Positions 1 through 6,603 of a DNA stretch of 7,268 bases are shown here, one piece after another (position 1 is the first letter of the stretch; every line of letters begins with the position of its first letter). The stretch is from Terriglobales bacterium (GTDB taxonomy: Bacteria > Acidobacteriota > Terriglobia > Terriglobales > Acidobacteriaceae). Both the position numbers and the translations under genes were made by a program. The notes beneath the pieces were generated by a model that saw only the letters and a program-made list of their open reading frames with translations, was not told where the DNA came from and searched no databases. The DNA lies in the NCBI GenBank assembly GCA_019241735.1, contig JAFAWN010000117.1, positions 1-7,268 of the forward strand, read 5' to 3'.

Positions 1-2
1 AG

Positions 3-2087
3 CGGGTTGAAGGTGTACGCAAGCCTGGAACGCTGGTCACAACAAACACCAGCGGTTTGCGGGTGAAAAAAATCGCCGAGGGATTCAGCGACGACTTCCT
101 GCGCTTCTGGTTTGGCACACATTTTTTCAATCCGCCGCGTTATATGCGGCTGCTGGAAATAATTCCCACCCCACATTCTGATCGGGCTGCGATCGATGAC
201 GTCGCGTACTTCTGCGATCTGCGTTTGGGGAAAGGCGTGGTTTTCGCCAAAGATACGCCGAATTTCATCGCCAACCGTATCGGCACCTTTGCGGTGTTGA
301 ATGCGATGCGCCTGATGCAAAAGATGGATCTCAGCATCGAGGAAGTGGACGCTCTGACCGGAGCAGCGATTGGCTGGCCGAAGTCCGGCACCTTCCGCAC
401 CATTGATCTTGTCGGATTGGATATTCTCGGCCACGTTGCCTCCAACATGCCACCAACTCCAGACCAGAGTGGCCTAGCGTTACCGGACTTCTTCCGCGAG
501 ATGGTCGGCCGTAAATGGCTGGGCGACAAGACCAAGGGCGGCTTCTACAAGAAAACGAAATCGTCAGAGGGTAGCCCAGATGAGCGCCTCGCGCTGGACT
601 GGAAGACGCTCGAATACCGCCCCCGGCAGAAACCGAAATTCCCCAATTTGGAGATGGCGAAAAACATTGAGCAGACCGGTTCGCGCCTTCGGATGTTGTT
701 GAGCTTGGATAGCACCGCGGCAAAAGTTGACAAAGCTGGAGGGTTTTTATGGTCTCTGCTTTCTGATCTTTGGATTTATACCGCCAATTGCATCCCCGAA
801 ATTTCCGACAGTATCGTAGACATTGATCGCGCCATGCGCCTGGGCTTTAACTGGGAGCTCGGACCTTTCGAATTATGGGACGCAGCGGGAGTGGATGCCA
901 CCGTCGAGCGTATGAAACGAGAAGGTCGTGTCATAGGCGCGAATGTGGAAAAACTGATGGCCGCGGATCGGAAATCCTGGTACGCCGATGATAATTCTGG
1001 CCGCTCATACTTCAATCTGGAGTCGGCAACTTACAACCCCATCAAAGTTTCTGCCGGCATCCGGTCAGTTGCAGACGCTAAGAAATCGAACGGCGTAGTA
1101 CAGAAAAATGCTGGGGCATCATTAATCGATCTTGGAGATGGTATCGCCTGTATCGAGTTTCATTCGAAGATGAATGCTATTGGCCCCGATATTGTCCAGT
1201 TCATACTGCAAACGTTGAAGTCTGGCAAACCAGGAGAGAATTGGGACGGCTTCGTAATCACCAATGATGCGGCGAATTTCTCGGCGGGCGCGAATCTTAT
1301 GCTCTTGCTCTTGTCCATTCAGGATGAGGAATGGGACGAGGTCGATGTGGCGATCCGAAATTTCCAGAGCATGACCCAGGCGGTTAAGTTCTCGCAAAAG
1401 CCCGTGGTGGTCGCGCCGTTTGGATTGACGCTGGGTGGAGGTGCCGAGATTTCGCTTCATGCGCCCGCGCTGCAGCCTCACGCGGAGCTTTACATCGGGC
1501 TGGTAGAAGTCGGCGTCGGCCTTCTTCCCGGCGCAGGTGGCTGCAAGGAGATGCTAATACGCGCGCTGGCCGAGGCGGAGTCCATTCGGCCGGGCGGACG
1601 CGGGGAATCGGTCGAAATGATGGAAGCCCTGAAACAGGCTTTTGAAACGATTGCCACCGCAAAAGTTGCAACCTCGGCTGTAGAGGCGCGCCGCCTCGGC
1701 TTCGTTAGAGATTCCGACAATATTACGATGAACCGCGAGCGCCTGCTCACCGACGCAAAGACCCGCGCGCTGGCGATGGTGCGCGAGGGTTATCAGCCGC
1801 CGCAAATTCGGACCGACATTCCGGCTCCCGGCGAAAACATTCTCGCGGCTTTAAAGATGGGAGTGCACTTGATGAGGCAGGGAGATTACATCTCCGATCA
1901 TGAAGTAAAGATTGCAACCAAAGTCGCCGAGGTAATTTGCGGAGGCAATGTCACGCCTGGAACTCTGGTAAGTGAGCACTACATACTGGACCTAGAGCGC
2001 GAAGCGTTTAAATCTCTGTGCGGCGAAAGAAAAACGCAGGAGAGAATCCAATACACATTGAAGACCGGGAAGACGTTGAGAAACTGA
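3..2087 (+). CDS. fadN: 3-hydroxyacyl-CoA dehydrogenase/enoyl-CoA hydratase fusion (FadN/FadB type), 5' truncated
   Basis: This multifunctional beta-oxidation enzyme hydrates trans-2-enoyl-CoA and oxidises the resulting L-3-hydroxyacyl-CoA with NAD+. The frame is open to the left edge, where it reads KPGTLVTTNTSGLRVKKIAE, so the start and about 100 residues with the NAD-binding GxGxxG lie outside. Numbering residues from the TTG at 57, the dehydrogenase active site is visible: His22 in GTHFFNPP and Glu34 in LLEIIP, spaced 12 apart as in human SCHAD (His158/Glu170). The 3HCDH C-terminal domain follows (FAKDTPNFIANRIG, 63-76), then a second degenerate copy (about 228-292). A crotonase domain covers about 358-570, with oxyanion-loop FSAGANL (408-414), GLTLGGGAE and the two acid residues Glu464 and Glu484, spaced 20 apart as in rat enoyl-CoA hydratase (Glu144/Glu164). 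The order dehydrogenase then crotonase fits FadN; FadB has the reverse. The end (KTQERIQYTLKTGKTLRN) is typical of the family. A thiolase partner would lie outside the window. Confidence 0.93.
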   Translation, partial: RVEGVRKPGTLVTTNTSGLRVKKIAEGFSDDFLRFWFGTHFFNPPRYMRLLEIIPTPHSDRAAIDDVAYFCDLRLGKGVVFAKDTPNFIANRIGTFAVLNAMRLMQKMDLSIEEVDALTGAAIGWPKSGTFRTIDLVGLDILGHVASNMPPTPDQSGLALPDFFREMVGRKWLGDKTKGGFYKKTKSSEGSPDERLALDWKTLEYRPRQKPKFPNLEMAKNIEQTGSRLRMLLSLDSTAAKVDKAGGFLWSLLSDLWIYTANCIPEISDSIVDIDRAMRLGFNWELGPFELWDAAGVDATVERMKREGRVIGANVEKLMAADRKSWYADDNSGRSYFNLESATYNPIKVSAGIRSVADAKKSNGVVQKNAGASLIDLGDGIACIEFHSKMNAIGPDIVQFILQTLKSGKPGENWDGFVITNDAANFSAGANLMLLLLSIQDEEWDEVDVAIRNFQSMTQAVKFSQKPVVVAPFGLTLGGGAEISLHAPALQPHAELYIGLVEVGVGLLPGAGGCKEMLIRALAEAESIRPGGRGESVEMMEALKQAFETIATAKVATSAVEARRLGFVRDSDNITMNRERLLTDAKTRALAMVREGYQPPQIRTDIPAPGENILAALKMGVHLMRQGDYISDHEVKIATKVAEVICGGNVTPGTLVSEHYILDLEREAFKSLCGERKTQERIQYTLKTGKTLRN

Positions 2088-2103
2088 AACCCAACCCGAG
2101 CAC

Positions 2104-3960
2104 TCAGCGCGTGGTTTTTATCCCCAACTCCTTCAACTGTGCTTCGCTCACTGGGGTGGGTGCGTCTACCATCAAGTCTACGGCTCTCGCGGTCTTGGGG
2201 AAGGGAATCACTTCGCGCAGGCTGTCGGCGCCGGCAAGGATCATCACGATCCGGTCCAATCCGAGCGCGATGCCGCCATGGGGTGGGGTGCCATACTCGA
2301 GGGCTTCGAGAAAAAATCCGAAGCGGGACTTTGCTTCTTCTTCCGACATCCCCAGAGCCTGGAAAATTTTTTTCTGAATGTCCTGGCGATGAATGCGAAT
2401 GGATCCCGAGCCAAGTTCGGTGCCGTTAAGCACCACGTCATAGGCCAACGCCCGGATTTCCCCAAGCGGCGATGCCGGATCGTGGACGGTGTCAAGGTTC
2501 GCTTCGAGTTTCGCCATATCCTCCTCGTGCAGCGAGGTAAAGGGATGATGCGCCGGATTCCATCGCCGTGCGGCTGCATCCCACTCAAACATGGGGAAAT
2601 CCGTTACCCACAAAAACTTGAAATCTTTTTCCGATTGACCTGTCTTTTCGAATGCCCGATGTTTGGCGGCGTACTTCTGAGCGAGATCGAGGCGCAGGAA
2701 TCCGCAACGCGCGCAGAAGTGTTCGACGCTTTGCGCGGTAGAAGTGGCATCCGTTTGCAGTGCGCCGGCTAGAAGCCATAGATCGTCGGGCTCAATTTTT
2801 GCTGACTGAATCAATTTCTCGGACAATGCAGGAAAATCCCTGGCGAACCGTTTGGTGTCGGTCATCAACTGGATAAATGACGCAGCTTGCGCCTGCTGAT
2901 ACGCCCCATAAGTTCCGATCGTGCGCCGCTCGGTACCCGAAATATCTCCGGCCTTCGGAATTCTGATCAGCTGTACGGGCAAATCTTTGCGGATCTTGAA
3001 TTTGGAAGTGAATTCGTCGAGTTCTCCCGGCGTACCTGCCTGGCGCACGTCCATCATCGGCGGAAGCCGCAGGTCGGGCTTATCGTTGCCATACAGGCGC
3101 AGCGCCTGGTCATAGCTCATGCGGGGAAAGGGGGTTTTAATTTCGTGGCCCGCAGTTTTGAATGCTGCAGTTAAAAAACCTTCCACCACTTCCCATACTT
3201 GCTGTTGCTGCGGGTATGACATCTCCAGATCGATTTGGGTGAATTCCGGCTGACGGTCGGCGCGCAGGTCTTCATCCCGGAAACAGCGGACAATCTGAAA
3301 ATATCTGTCGAAGCCTGAAATCATCAGAATCTGCTTAAACATCTGCGGGGATTGCGGCAGCGCATAAAACGAACCCGGCTGCACCCGGCTGGGGACAAGA
3401 TAATCGCGCGCGCCCTCCGGCGTGGAACGCGTCATAAACGGCGTTTCAATCTCGAAAAACCCGTGCACCGACAAATAATTGCGAATGCTTGCAGCCACGC
3501 TATGCCGCAGCTCAATATTCTTTTGCATGACGTCGCGTCGCAAATCGATGTATCGATACTTCAGCCGCATCTCTTCATTAGGCAGAACGGATTCACCGGG
3601 AAGAAACGGAGGCTGACGGGAATCGTTAAGAATTCGTAATTGTTCGGCCACCAGCTCCACTTCGCCGGTGGGAATATTGGGATTGACCGTGCTGGGGTCG
3701 CGCTGTTTGACCGTGCCCACCACGGCCACTACGTATTCATTGCGCAGCGATTCCGCCTTCGCGTGGAGGCCTGGGTCCCGTTCTTTATTGAAAACTATTT
3801 GAGTGATGCCGCTGCGGTCGCGCACGTCCAGGAAGATCAGATTGCCCAGGTCGCGGCGACGGTTGACCCAGCCCATGAGCACAGCGGGAATCCCGCCGTC
3901 GGATAATCGCAGCTCGCCGCACATATGCGTTCGCCGTAAATCGCCTAGAAAATCGAGCAA
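2104..3960 (-). CDS. aspS: Aspartyl-tRNA synthetase, bacterial type
   Basis: This class II aminoacyl-tRNA synthetase charges tRNA-Asp with aspartate in the cytoplasm. With the start at 3960 the protein has 618 residues (E. coli AspRS has 590). The N-terminal OB-fold anticodon-binding domain contains GWVNRRRDLGNLIFLDVRDR (about 30-49). Motif 1 lies around 166-185, followed by STPEGARDYLVPSR and the aspartate-binding QSPQ (203-206). Motif 2 is FRDEDLRADRQPEFTQ (227-242). A bacterial GAD insertion lies around 290-425. Motif 3 is GLDR (567-570), preceded by GTPPHGGIA. The longest open frame begins at a TTG at 3975. The TTG at 3960 is preferred because AAGGA sits 6 nt upstream and the protein then begins (M)LDFLGDLRRTH, the N-terminus I expect for the group. 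Leu38 in RRRDLGN matches the residue of tRNA-Asp-specific enzymes. The gene is probably last in a cluster with the site-2 protease and the HU-like gene, and its stop faces the fadN stop 16 nt away. Confidence 0.97.
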   Translation of the reverse strand: MLDFLGDLRRTHMCGELRLSDGGIPAVLMGWVNRRRDLGNLIFLDVRDRSGITQIVFNKERDPGLHAKAESLRNEYVVAVVGTVKQRDPSTVNPNIPTGEVELVAEQLRILNDSRQPPFLPGESVLPNEEMRLKYRYIDLRRDVMQKNIELRHSVAASIRNYLSVHGFFEIETPFMTRSTPEGARDYLVPSRVQPGSFYALPQSPQMFKQILMISGFDRYFQIVRCFRDEDLRADRQPEFTQIDLEMSYPQQQQVWEVVEGFLTAAFKTAGHEIKTPFPRMSYDQALRLYGNDKPDLRLPPMMDVRQAGTPGELDEFTSKFKIRKDLPVQLIRIPKAGDISGTERRTIGTYGAYQQAQAASFIQLMTDTKRFARDFPALSEKLIQSAKIEPDDLWLLAGALQTDATSTAQSVEHFCARCGFLRLDLAQKYAAKHRAFEKTGQSEKDFKFLWVTDFPMFEWDAAARRWNPAHHPFTSLHEEDMAKLEANLDTVHDPASPLGEIRALAYDVVLNGTELGSGSIRIHRQDIQKKIFQALGMSEEEAKSRFGFFLEALEYGTPPHGGIALGLDRIVMILAGADSLREVIPFPKTARAVDLMVDAPTPVSEAQLKELGIKTTR

Positions 3961-3966
3961 ATTTAA

Positions 3967-3971
3967 TCCTT
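3967..3971 (-). promoter_or_regulatory. Shine-Dalgarno of aspS that decides the TTG start
   Basis: On the - strand AAGGA is followed by a 6-nt spacer and TTG at 3960. The upstream TTG at 3975 has no comparable site, and using it would place this Shine-Dalgarno inside the coding region. It supports the shorter protein. Confidence 0.6.
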
Positions 3972-4011
3972 GCAAAGGAACCTGTTAGGGAAACGGAACG
4001 CCGGAACAGAA

Positions 4012-4017
4012 ATTATA
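4012..4017 (-). promoter_or_regulatory. Possible internal -10 box upstream of aspS
   Basis: A perfect TATAAT on the - strand lies in the 69-nt gap between the site-2 protease stop and aspS. It would place a transcription start near 4005 and give a leader of about 45 nt. No good -35 is present at 16-18 nt, so it is either weak, dependent on an activator, or chance. Confidence 0.3.
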
Positions 4018-4029
4018 AACGTGACCCCG

Positions 4030-5049
4030 CTATCCTCGTCGAAAGTCGCGGATCACTTCCAGCAATGAACTGTGCGCAAAGGGAGACGGTGTCAAAGTAA
4101 CAATCAGCATGACCACCGAAAGAGCGGTCAGCCATAACCGCCATCCACTGATAACCGGCCGCTTCGCCACCACTGGATGCCGCATCCCGCTAAGCCGCAA
4201 TAGGACCGACCAGATCAGCCAACCTGTCCAGCAATAAATTCCCAGTGGTATGAGCGCCAGTATGCTTAAGGTCGAGATCCACTTATGAGCGCGTGGCGCA
4301 ATGGAAAAGACGATGTGGCCGCCGTCCAGTTGGCCACCAGGCAGCAGATTCAAAGCCGTGGCAAACATGCCTACCCACGCTGCAATAACCACGGGATGAA
4401 AATTCAACCGCTGCAACATTGCCGGCGTGGCCGGCAAGTTTGCCGGGTGAATCACACGCCAGACCATCCGGAATATTAAGGGATATCCCAGTTGAATGTT
4501 TTGTGAAAAGCCAATTAACGGCATGGGTTTCGAGTGCGGTAGGGCAATAACCAGCGTGATTAGCGCCACAACAAATCCGGCAATGGGGCCGGCGATGCCG
4601 ATATCAAAGAGCGCCGACCGCGAGCGAATTGCTGAACGAATGCGAATAAAGGCTCCCAAGGTCCCTACAAGCGTAGGCGCAGGTATAAAGAATGGCAGCG
4701 TCGCAAAAACTCCGTAATGGCGGCAGTAGAGATAGTGCCCCATCTCGTGGGACATCAGAATCAACATCAGCGCGCCGGAGAAAGGCAGCCCGAGAAGAAG
4801 CCGCGACGGATTTTGCAGCGCCCAGTGCAGCGGAAAGAAAGGCAACGAATCGGTACCCATCCAGAAAATTGGCAGATTGTGCAGAAAGTTGAATTGCATC
4901 CGCGCGCCGACCACCAGGGTGCTGAAAATGGTTGCCAGGAGCAAAAGGAGATGAAGCCAATAACGCTGCTTCGGCGGCGCCACCGCGAAAATTTCAGGCA
5001 GATGGTAGGACGGGGTGGAGGCAAACGAAGGAGCTAAAGAGTCAGACAT
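4030..5049 (-). CDS. Site-2 protease (M50 family), EGY-like membrane metalloprotease
   Basis: This is a predicted zinc intramembrane protease of 339 residues that would cut substrate proteins within the membrane. The zinc-binding HExxH is in SHEMGHYLY (His101, Glu102, His105), within a hydrophobic helix (about 88-108). The third ligand is in LLPGGQLDGGH (Asp242), matching the family NPDG/LDGG motif. Other hydrophobic segments lie near 31-48, 146-171, 218-238, 258-286 and 304-322. The stretch VGTLGAFIRIRSAIRSRSALFDIGIAGPIAG (130-158, quoted key parts GTLGAF, SRSALFD, AGPIAGF) resembles plant and cyanobacterial EGY proteases more than RseP, and I see no PDZ domain. The start is the only reasonable ATG, although no clear Shine-Dalgarno precedes it. 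It lies 42 nt after the HU-like gene and 69 nt before aspS, all on one strand. The substrate cannot be deduced here. Confidence 0.88.
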   Translation of the reverse strand: MSDSLAPSFASTPSYHLPEIFAVAPPKQRYWLHLLLLLATIFSTLVVGARMQFNFLHNLPIFWMGTDSLPFFPLHWALQNPSRLLLGLPFSGALMLILMSHEMGHYLYCRHYGVFATLPFFIPAPTLVGTLGAFIRIRSAIRSRSALFDIGIAGPIAGFVVALITLVIALPHSKPMPLIGFSQNIQLGYPLIFRMVWRVIHPANLPATPAMLQRLNFHPVVIAAWVGMFATALNLLPGGQLDGGHIVFSIAPRAHKWISTLSILALIPLGIYCWTGWLIWSVLLRLSGMRHPVVAKRPVISGWRLWLTALSVVMLIVTLTPSPFAHSSLLEVIRDFRRG

Positions 5050-5091
5050 TATGCTTTGATGACTGGCCTTTAATGCGAGGCGCGAAATGGC

Positions 5092-5361
5092 CTATTCGAT
5101 GGACTGTAATTCCTTGCCCGGTTTAAAGCGAACAGCTTTGCCGGGCGGGATGGAAACCTCGGCGCCGGTGCGAGGGTTTCTGCCAATTCCAGTCTTGCGC
5201 GGGCGCACATTAAATACGCCAAACCCCCGCAGCTCAATACGATCGCCTTTGGAAAGCGACCGTTTCATGCTGTCGAAAACGGTCTCGACCGCCAGTTCGG
5301 CCTTAGTCTTCGTGATCCCCGTCTTGTTAACCACTTCATTGATGATGTCCAGCTTGATCAC
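5092..5361 (-). CDS. HU/IHF family DNA-binding protein
   Basis: This is a small dimeric histone-like protein (89 residues, the usual family length) that bends DNA and organises the nucleoid. The N-terminal helices (1-40) are followed by RIELRGFGVFNVR and the DNA-binding beta arm GIGRNPRTG (58-66), whose Pro63 is the conserved intercalating proline. The C-terminus reads IPPGKAVRFKPGKEL. RIELRGFG and FKPGKEL resemble IHF-beta, while the length fits HU. Bacteria of this kind commonly have several such copies, so I give no gene symbol. The start is GTG at 5361 with GGGAG 6 nt upstream. It is the first gene of a leftward cluster with the site-2 protease and aspS, and a strong-looking promoter precedes it. 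Confidence 0.95.
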   Translation of the reverse strand: MIKLDIINEVVNKTGITKTKAELAVETVFDSMKRSLSKGDRIELRGFGVFNVRPRKTGIGRNPRTGAEVSIPPGKAVRFKPGKELQSIE

Positions 5362-5406
5362 GCGCGGCTCCCGATGGCAGAGTCAATGTTCTCCACCAAG
5401 TTATTG

Positions 5407-5435
5407 ATGCTAAGGGACATAACTAAGATTGTCAA
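5407..5435 (-). promoter_or_regulatory. Sigma70-type promoter of the HU-like gene
   Basis: On the - strand a perfect -35 TTGACA (5435-5430) is followed by a 17-nt spacer and TAGCAT (5412-5407, 4 of 6 matches to TATAAT). Transcription would begin near 5400, giving a leader of about 40 nt before the GTG at 5361. It probably also serves the protease and aspS genes downstream. Confidence 0.65.
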
Positions 5436-5458
5436 CGACAGCTTTTCTCCCGTAAGAT
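5429..5458 (+). promoter_or_regulatory. Possible promoter of dcd, sharing its -35 with the HU promoter
   Basis: On the + strand TTGTCA (5429-5434, 5 of 6 matches) is separated by 18 nt from TAAGAT (5453-5458, 4 of 6 matches). Transcription would begin near 5465 with a leader of about 64 nt. The -35 is the other face of the HU -35, because TTGTCAA and TTGACAA are reverse complements. Confidence 0.4.
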
Positions 5459-5518
5459 GACCCACTGCGGATGTGGCAAGGTCCATCATGAGTCCGCCGG
5501 CGCAGAAAATCAAAATTC

Positions 5519-5524
5519 AAGGAG
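5519..5524 (+). promoter_or_regulatory. Shine-Dalgarno of dcd
   Basis: AAGGAG lies 4 nt before the ATG at 5529. The spacing is somewhat short, but the site is strong and selects this ATG over the in-frame ATG at 5457. Confidence 0.6.
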
Positions 5525-5528
5525 CTTC

Positions 5529-6080
5529 ATGCTGAAAAGCGATCGCTGGATTCGTAAGATGGCGCACGATCACGACATGATCAATCCCTTCGCGGAAAAA
5601 CAGGTGCGCGAGGGGGTAGTTTCCTACGGCCTGTCTTCCTACGGATATGACTTGCGGGTCGCCGATGAATTCAAGATCTTTACTAATGTAAATTGCACGG
5701 TAGTCGATCCGAAGAACTTCGATGACCGTTCCTTCGTCACGGTGCGCTCCGACTGCGCGATCGTCCCGCCAAATTCATTCGCGCTGGCACGCTCGGTTGA
5801 ATACTTCAGGATTCCGCGGGATGTGTTGACCATCTGCGTGGGAAAGTCTACCTACGCGCGCTGCGGGATTATTGTCAATGTGACGCCCTTTGAACCGGAG
5901 TGGGAAGGATTTGTAACTCTGGAAATCTCAAACACTACGCCGCTGCCTGCCAAAATCTATGCCAATGAAGGGCTCTGCCAGATCATTTTTTTTCAATCCG
6001 ATGAGGTTTGCGAGACCAGTTACGCAGACAGAAAAGGGAAATACCAATCACAGAAGGGAATTGTGCTGCCGAAGCTGTAG
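5529..6080 (+). CDS. dcd: dCTP deaminase
   Basis: This cytosolic enzyme deaminates dCTP to dUTP, which dUTPase then converts to dUMP for dTTP synthesis. From the ATG at 5529 it has 183 residues, the normal length. Family motifs are SYGLSSYGYDLRVADEF (32-48), GKSTYARCG (105-113, with the conserved Ser107 and Arg111) and EWEGFVTLEISNTTP (124-138, with the catalytic Glu at 132). ANEGLCQIIFF follows, then a lysine-rich C-terminal nucleotide-covering tail ending KGIVLPKL. The VTPFEPEWEG version resembles the shorter dUTP-forming deaminases, so I do not call it the bifunctional dUMP-forming type, although this needs an alignment. The frame is open back to an ATG at 5457, but those 24 extra residues are not family-like and overlap the proposed -10 box. 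It is divergent from the HU-like gene, and its stop lies 15 nt from the stop of the convergent hfq. Confidence 0.96.
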   Translation: MLKSDRWIRKMAHDHDMINPFAEKQVREGVVSYGLSSYGYDLRVADEFKIFTNVNCTVVDPKNFDDRSFVTVRSDCAIVPPNSFALARSVEYFRIPRDVLTICVGKSTYARCGIIVNVTPFEPEWEGFVTLEISNTTPLPAKIYANEGLCQIIFFQSDEVCETSYADRKGKYQSQKGIVLPKL

Positions 6081-6095
6081 GCTGAGGGGCGCAGA

Positions 6096-6518
6096 TTACT
6101 TAGTGTTCTCCCCTTCCTTATACATGTATCGAATCGATGGCTTGTAAATCATAAGATTGGGTGCGCCCGTACGGCTCAATTTGATGCAAGTCTTGTCATA
6201 CCACTCAATGGTGCCGCGGATCTCTTCGCCGTCGCATAGCACCACGACCATGGCAGTTTTCGATTGCATCTGCTTTTGATAATAAAAATTCTCGGCATTG
6301 GTCTGGTCGGGCGGCGCCGACTTCCTGCCCCCGCCATTGGAGTTTCGCTCTCCGCGTTCTTGGCGCTCGAAACGTTCTGGGCGCTCGCGGCGTTCGCCGG
6401 ACGGCTGCGAATTGTGGTTATGATCTGCGCGCGTCAAGGAAGGGCGGATCAGCTTGCGATTGGCGAAATCCTCCTGGGGAGGTCTTTCCGCTGGGATGGA
6501 ATCGATCGTATCTTTCAT
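6096..6518 (-). CDS. hfq: Hfq-like RNA chaperone with a long N-terminal disordered region
   Basis: This is a predicted Sm-fold RNA-binding protein acting in post-transcriptional regulation, 140 residues long from the ATG at 6518. The Sm domain is C-terminal (about 84-134): Sm1 is TAMVVVLCDGEEIRGTIEWYDK and Sm2 contains LMIYKPSIRYMY (key parts DGEEIRG, WYDK, IYKPSI). Residues 1-75 are polar and probably disordered, with an Arg/Glu-rich run of ERx triplets (about 41-58) and a Gly-rich stretch (NGGGR). In E. coli Hfq the Sm domain comes first and the tail last. By hand alignment the proximal-site YKHAI becomes YKPSI, and distal-site Tyr25 and Lys31 become Val and Glu. The ATG at 6518 is chosen over a GTG at 6527 because AGGTGG stands 5 nt before it. 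It follows holB on the same strand after a 180-nt gap and has its own possible promoter. Identification as an Sm/Hfq protein is secure; equivalence to E. coli Hfq function is not. Confidence 0.85.
   Translation of the reverse strand: MKDTIDSIPAERPPQEDFANRKLIRPSLTRADHNHNSQPSGERRERPERFERQERGERNSNGGGRKSAPPDQTNAENFYYQKQMQSKTAMVVVLCDGEEIRGTIEWYDKTCIKLSRTGAPNLMIYKPSIRYMYKEGENTK
6355..6390 (+). repeat. 18-bp tandem repeat inside hfq (two copies plus a partial third)
   Basis: Copy 1 (6355-6372) and copy 2 (6373-6390) agree at 14 of 18 positions, sharing CGTTCT and GGCGCTCG. A third partial copy starts CGTTCG at 6391. On the coding (-) strand the repeat keeps frame and encodes the ERx triplets of the Arg/Glu-rich linker. 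Confidence 0.7.
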
Positions 6519-6523
6519 GGCAA

Positions 6524-6529
6524 CCACCT
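6524..6529 (-). promoter_or_regulatory. Shine-Dalgarno of hfq
   Basis: AGGTGG on the - strand lies 5 nt before the ATG at 6518. It overlaps the alternative GTG at 6527, which makes that GTG an unlikely start. Confidence 0.6.
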
Positions 6530-6554
6530 ATTCGCACGCTTTGAGCAAGCCATA

Positions 6555-6567
6555 AGCTGGAGCAGCT
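6555..6567 (-). other. Small stem-loop in the hfq leader
   Basis: AGCTG and CAGCT form a perfect 5-bp inverted repeat around a 3-nt loop, about 36-48 nt upstream of the hfq ATG. It could be a leader hairpin. It is short enough to be chance, and no T-run follows it. Confidence 0.25.
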
Positions 6568-6603
6568 GAAGTTTTGAGGATGCTGGGGCGTGAATTGCCC
6601 ATT

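Noticed and set aside
331..723. Long antisense open frame across fadN
   Set aside because: Its protein is low-complexity Ser/Arg/Pro text without family features, as expected from the opposite strand of a GC-rich gene.
2018..2377. Open + frame spanning the fadN end and the aspS 3' end
   Set aside because: It overlaps two securely identified genes, has no recognisable domain and no Shine-Dalgarno.
4717..5037. Open + frame antisense to the site-2 protease
   Set aside because: Lys/Arg/Gln-rich composition reflects the complement of transmembrane codons; no domain or start signal is seen.
5457..5528. N-terminal extension of dcd from an ATG at 5457 (begins MTHCGCGKVHHE)
   Set aside because: The Cys/His pattern looks metal-binding at first sight, but dCTP deaminase of normal length begins at 5529 with AAGGAG before it, and the upstream ATG overlaps the proposed -10 box with no Shine-Dalgarno.
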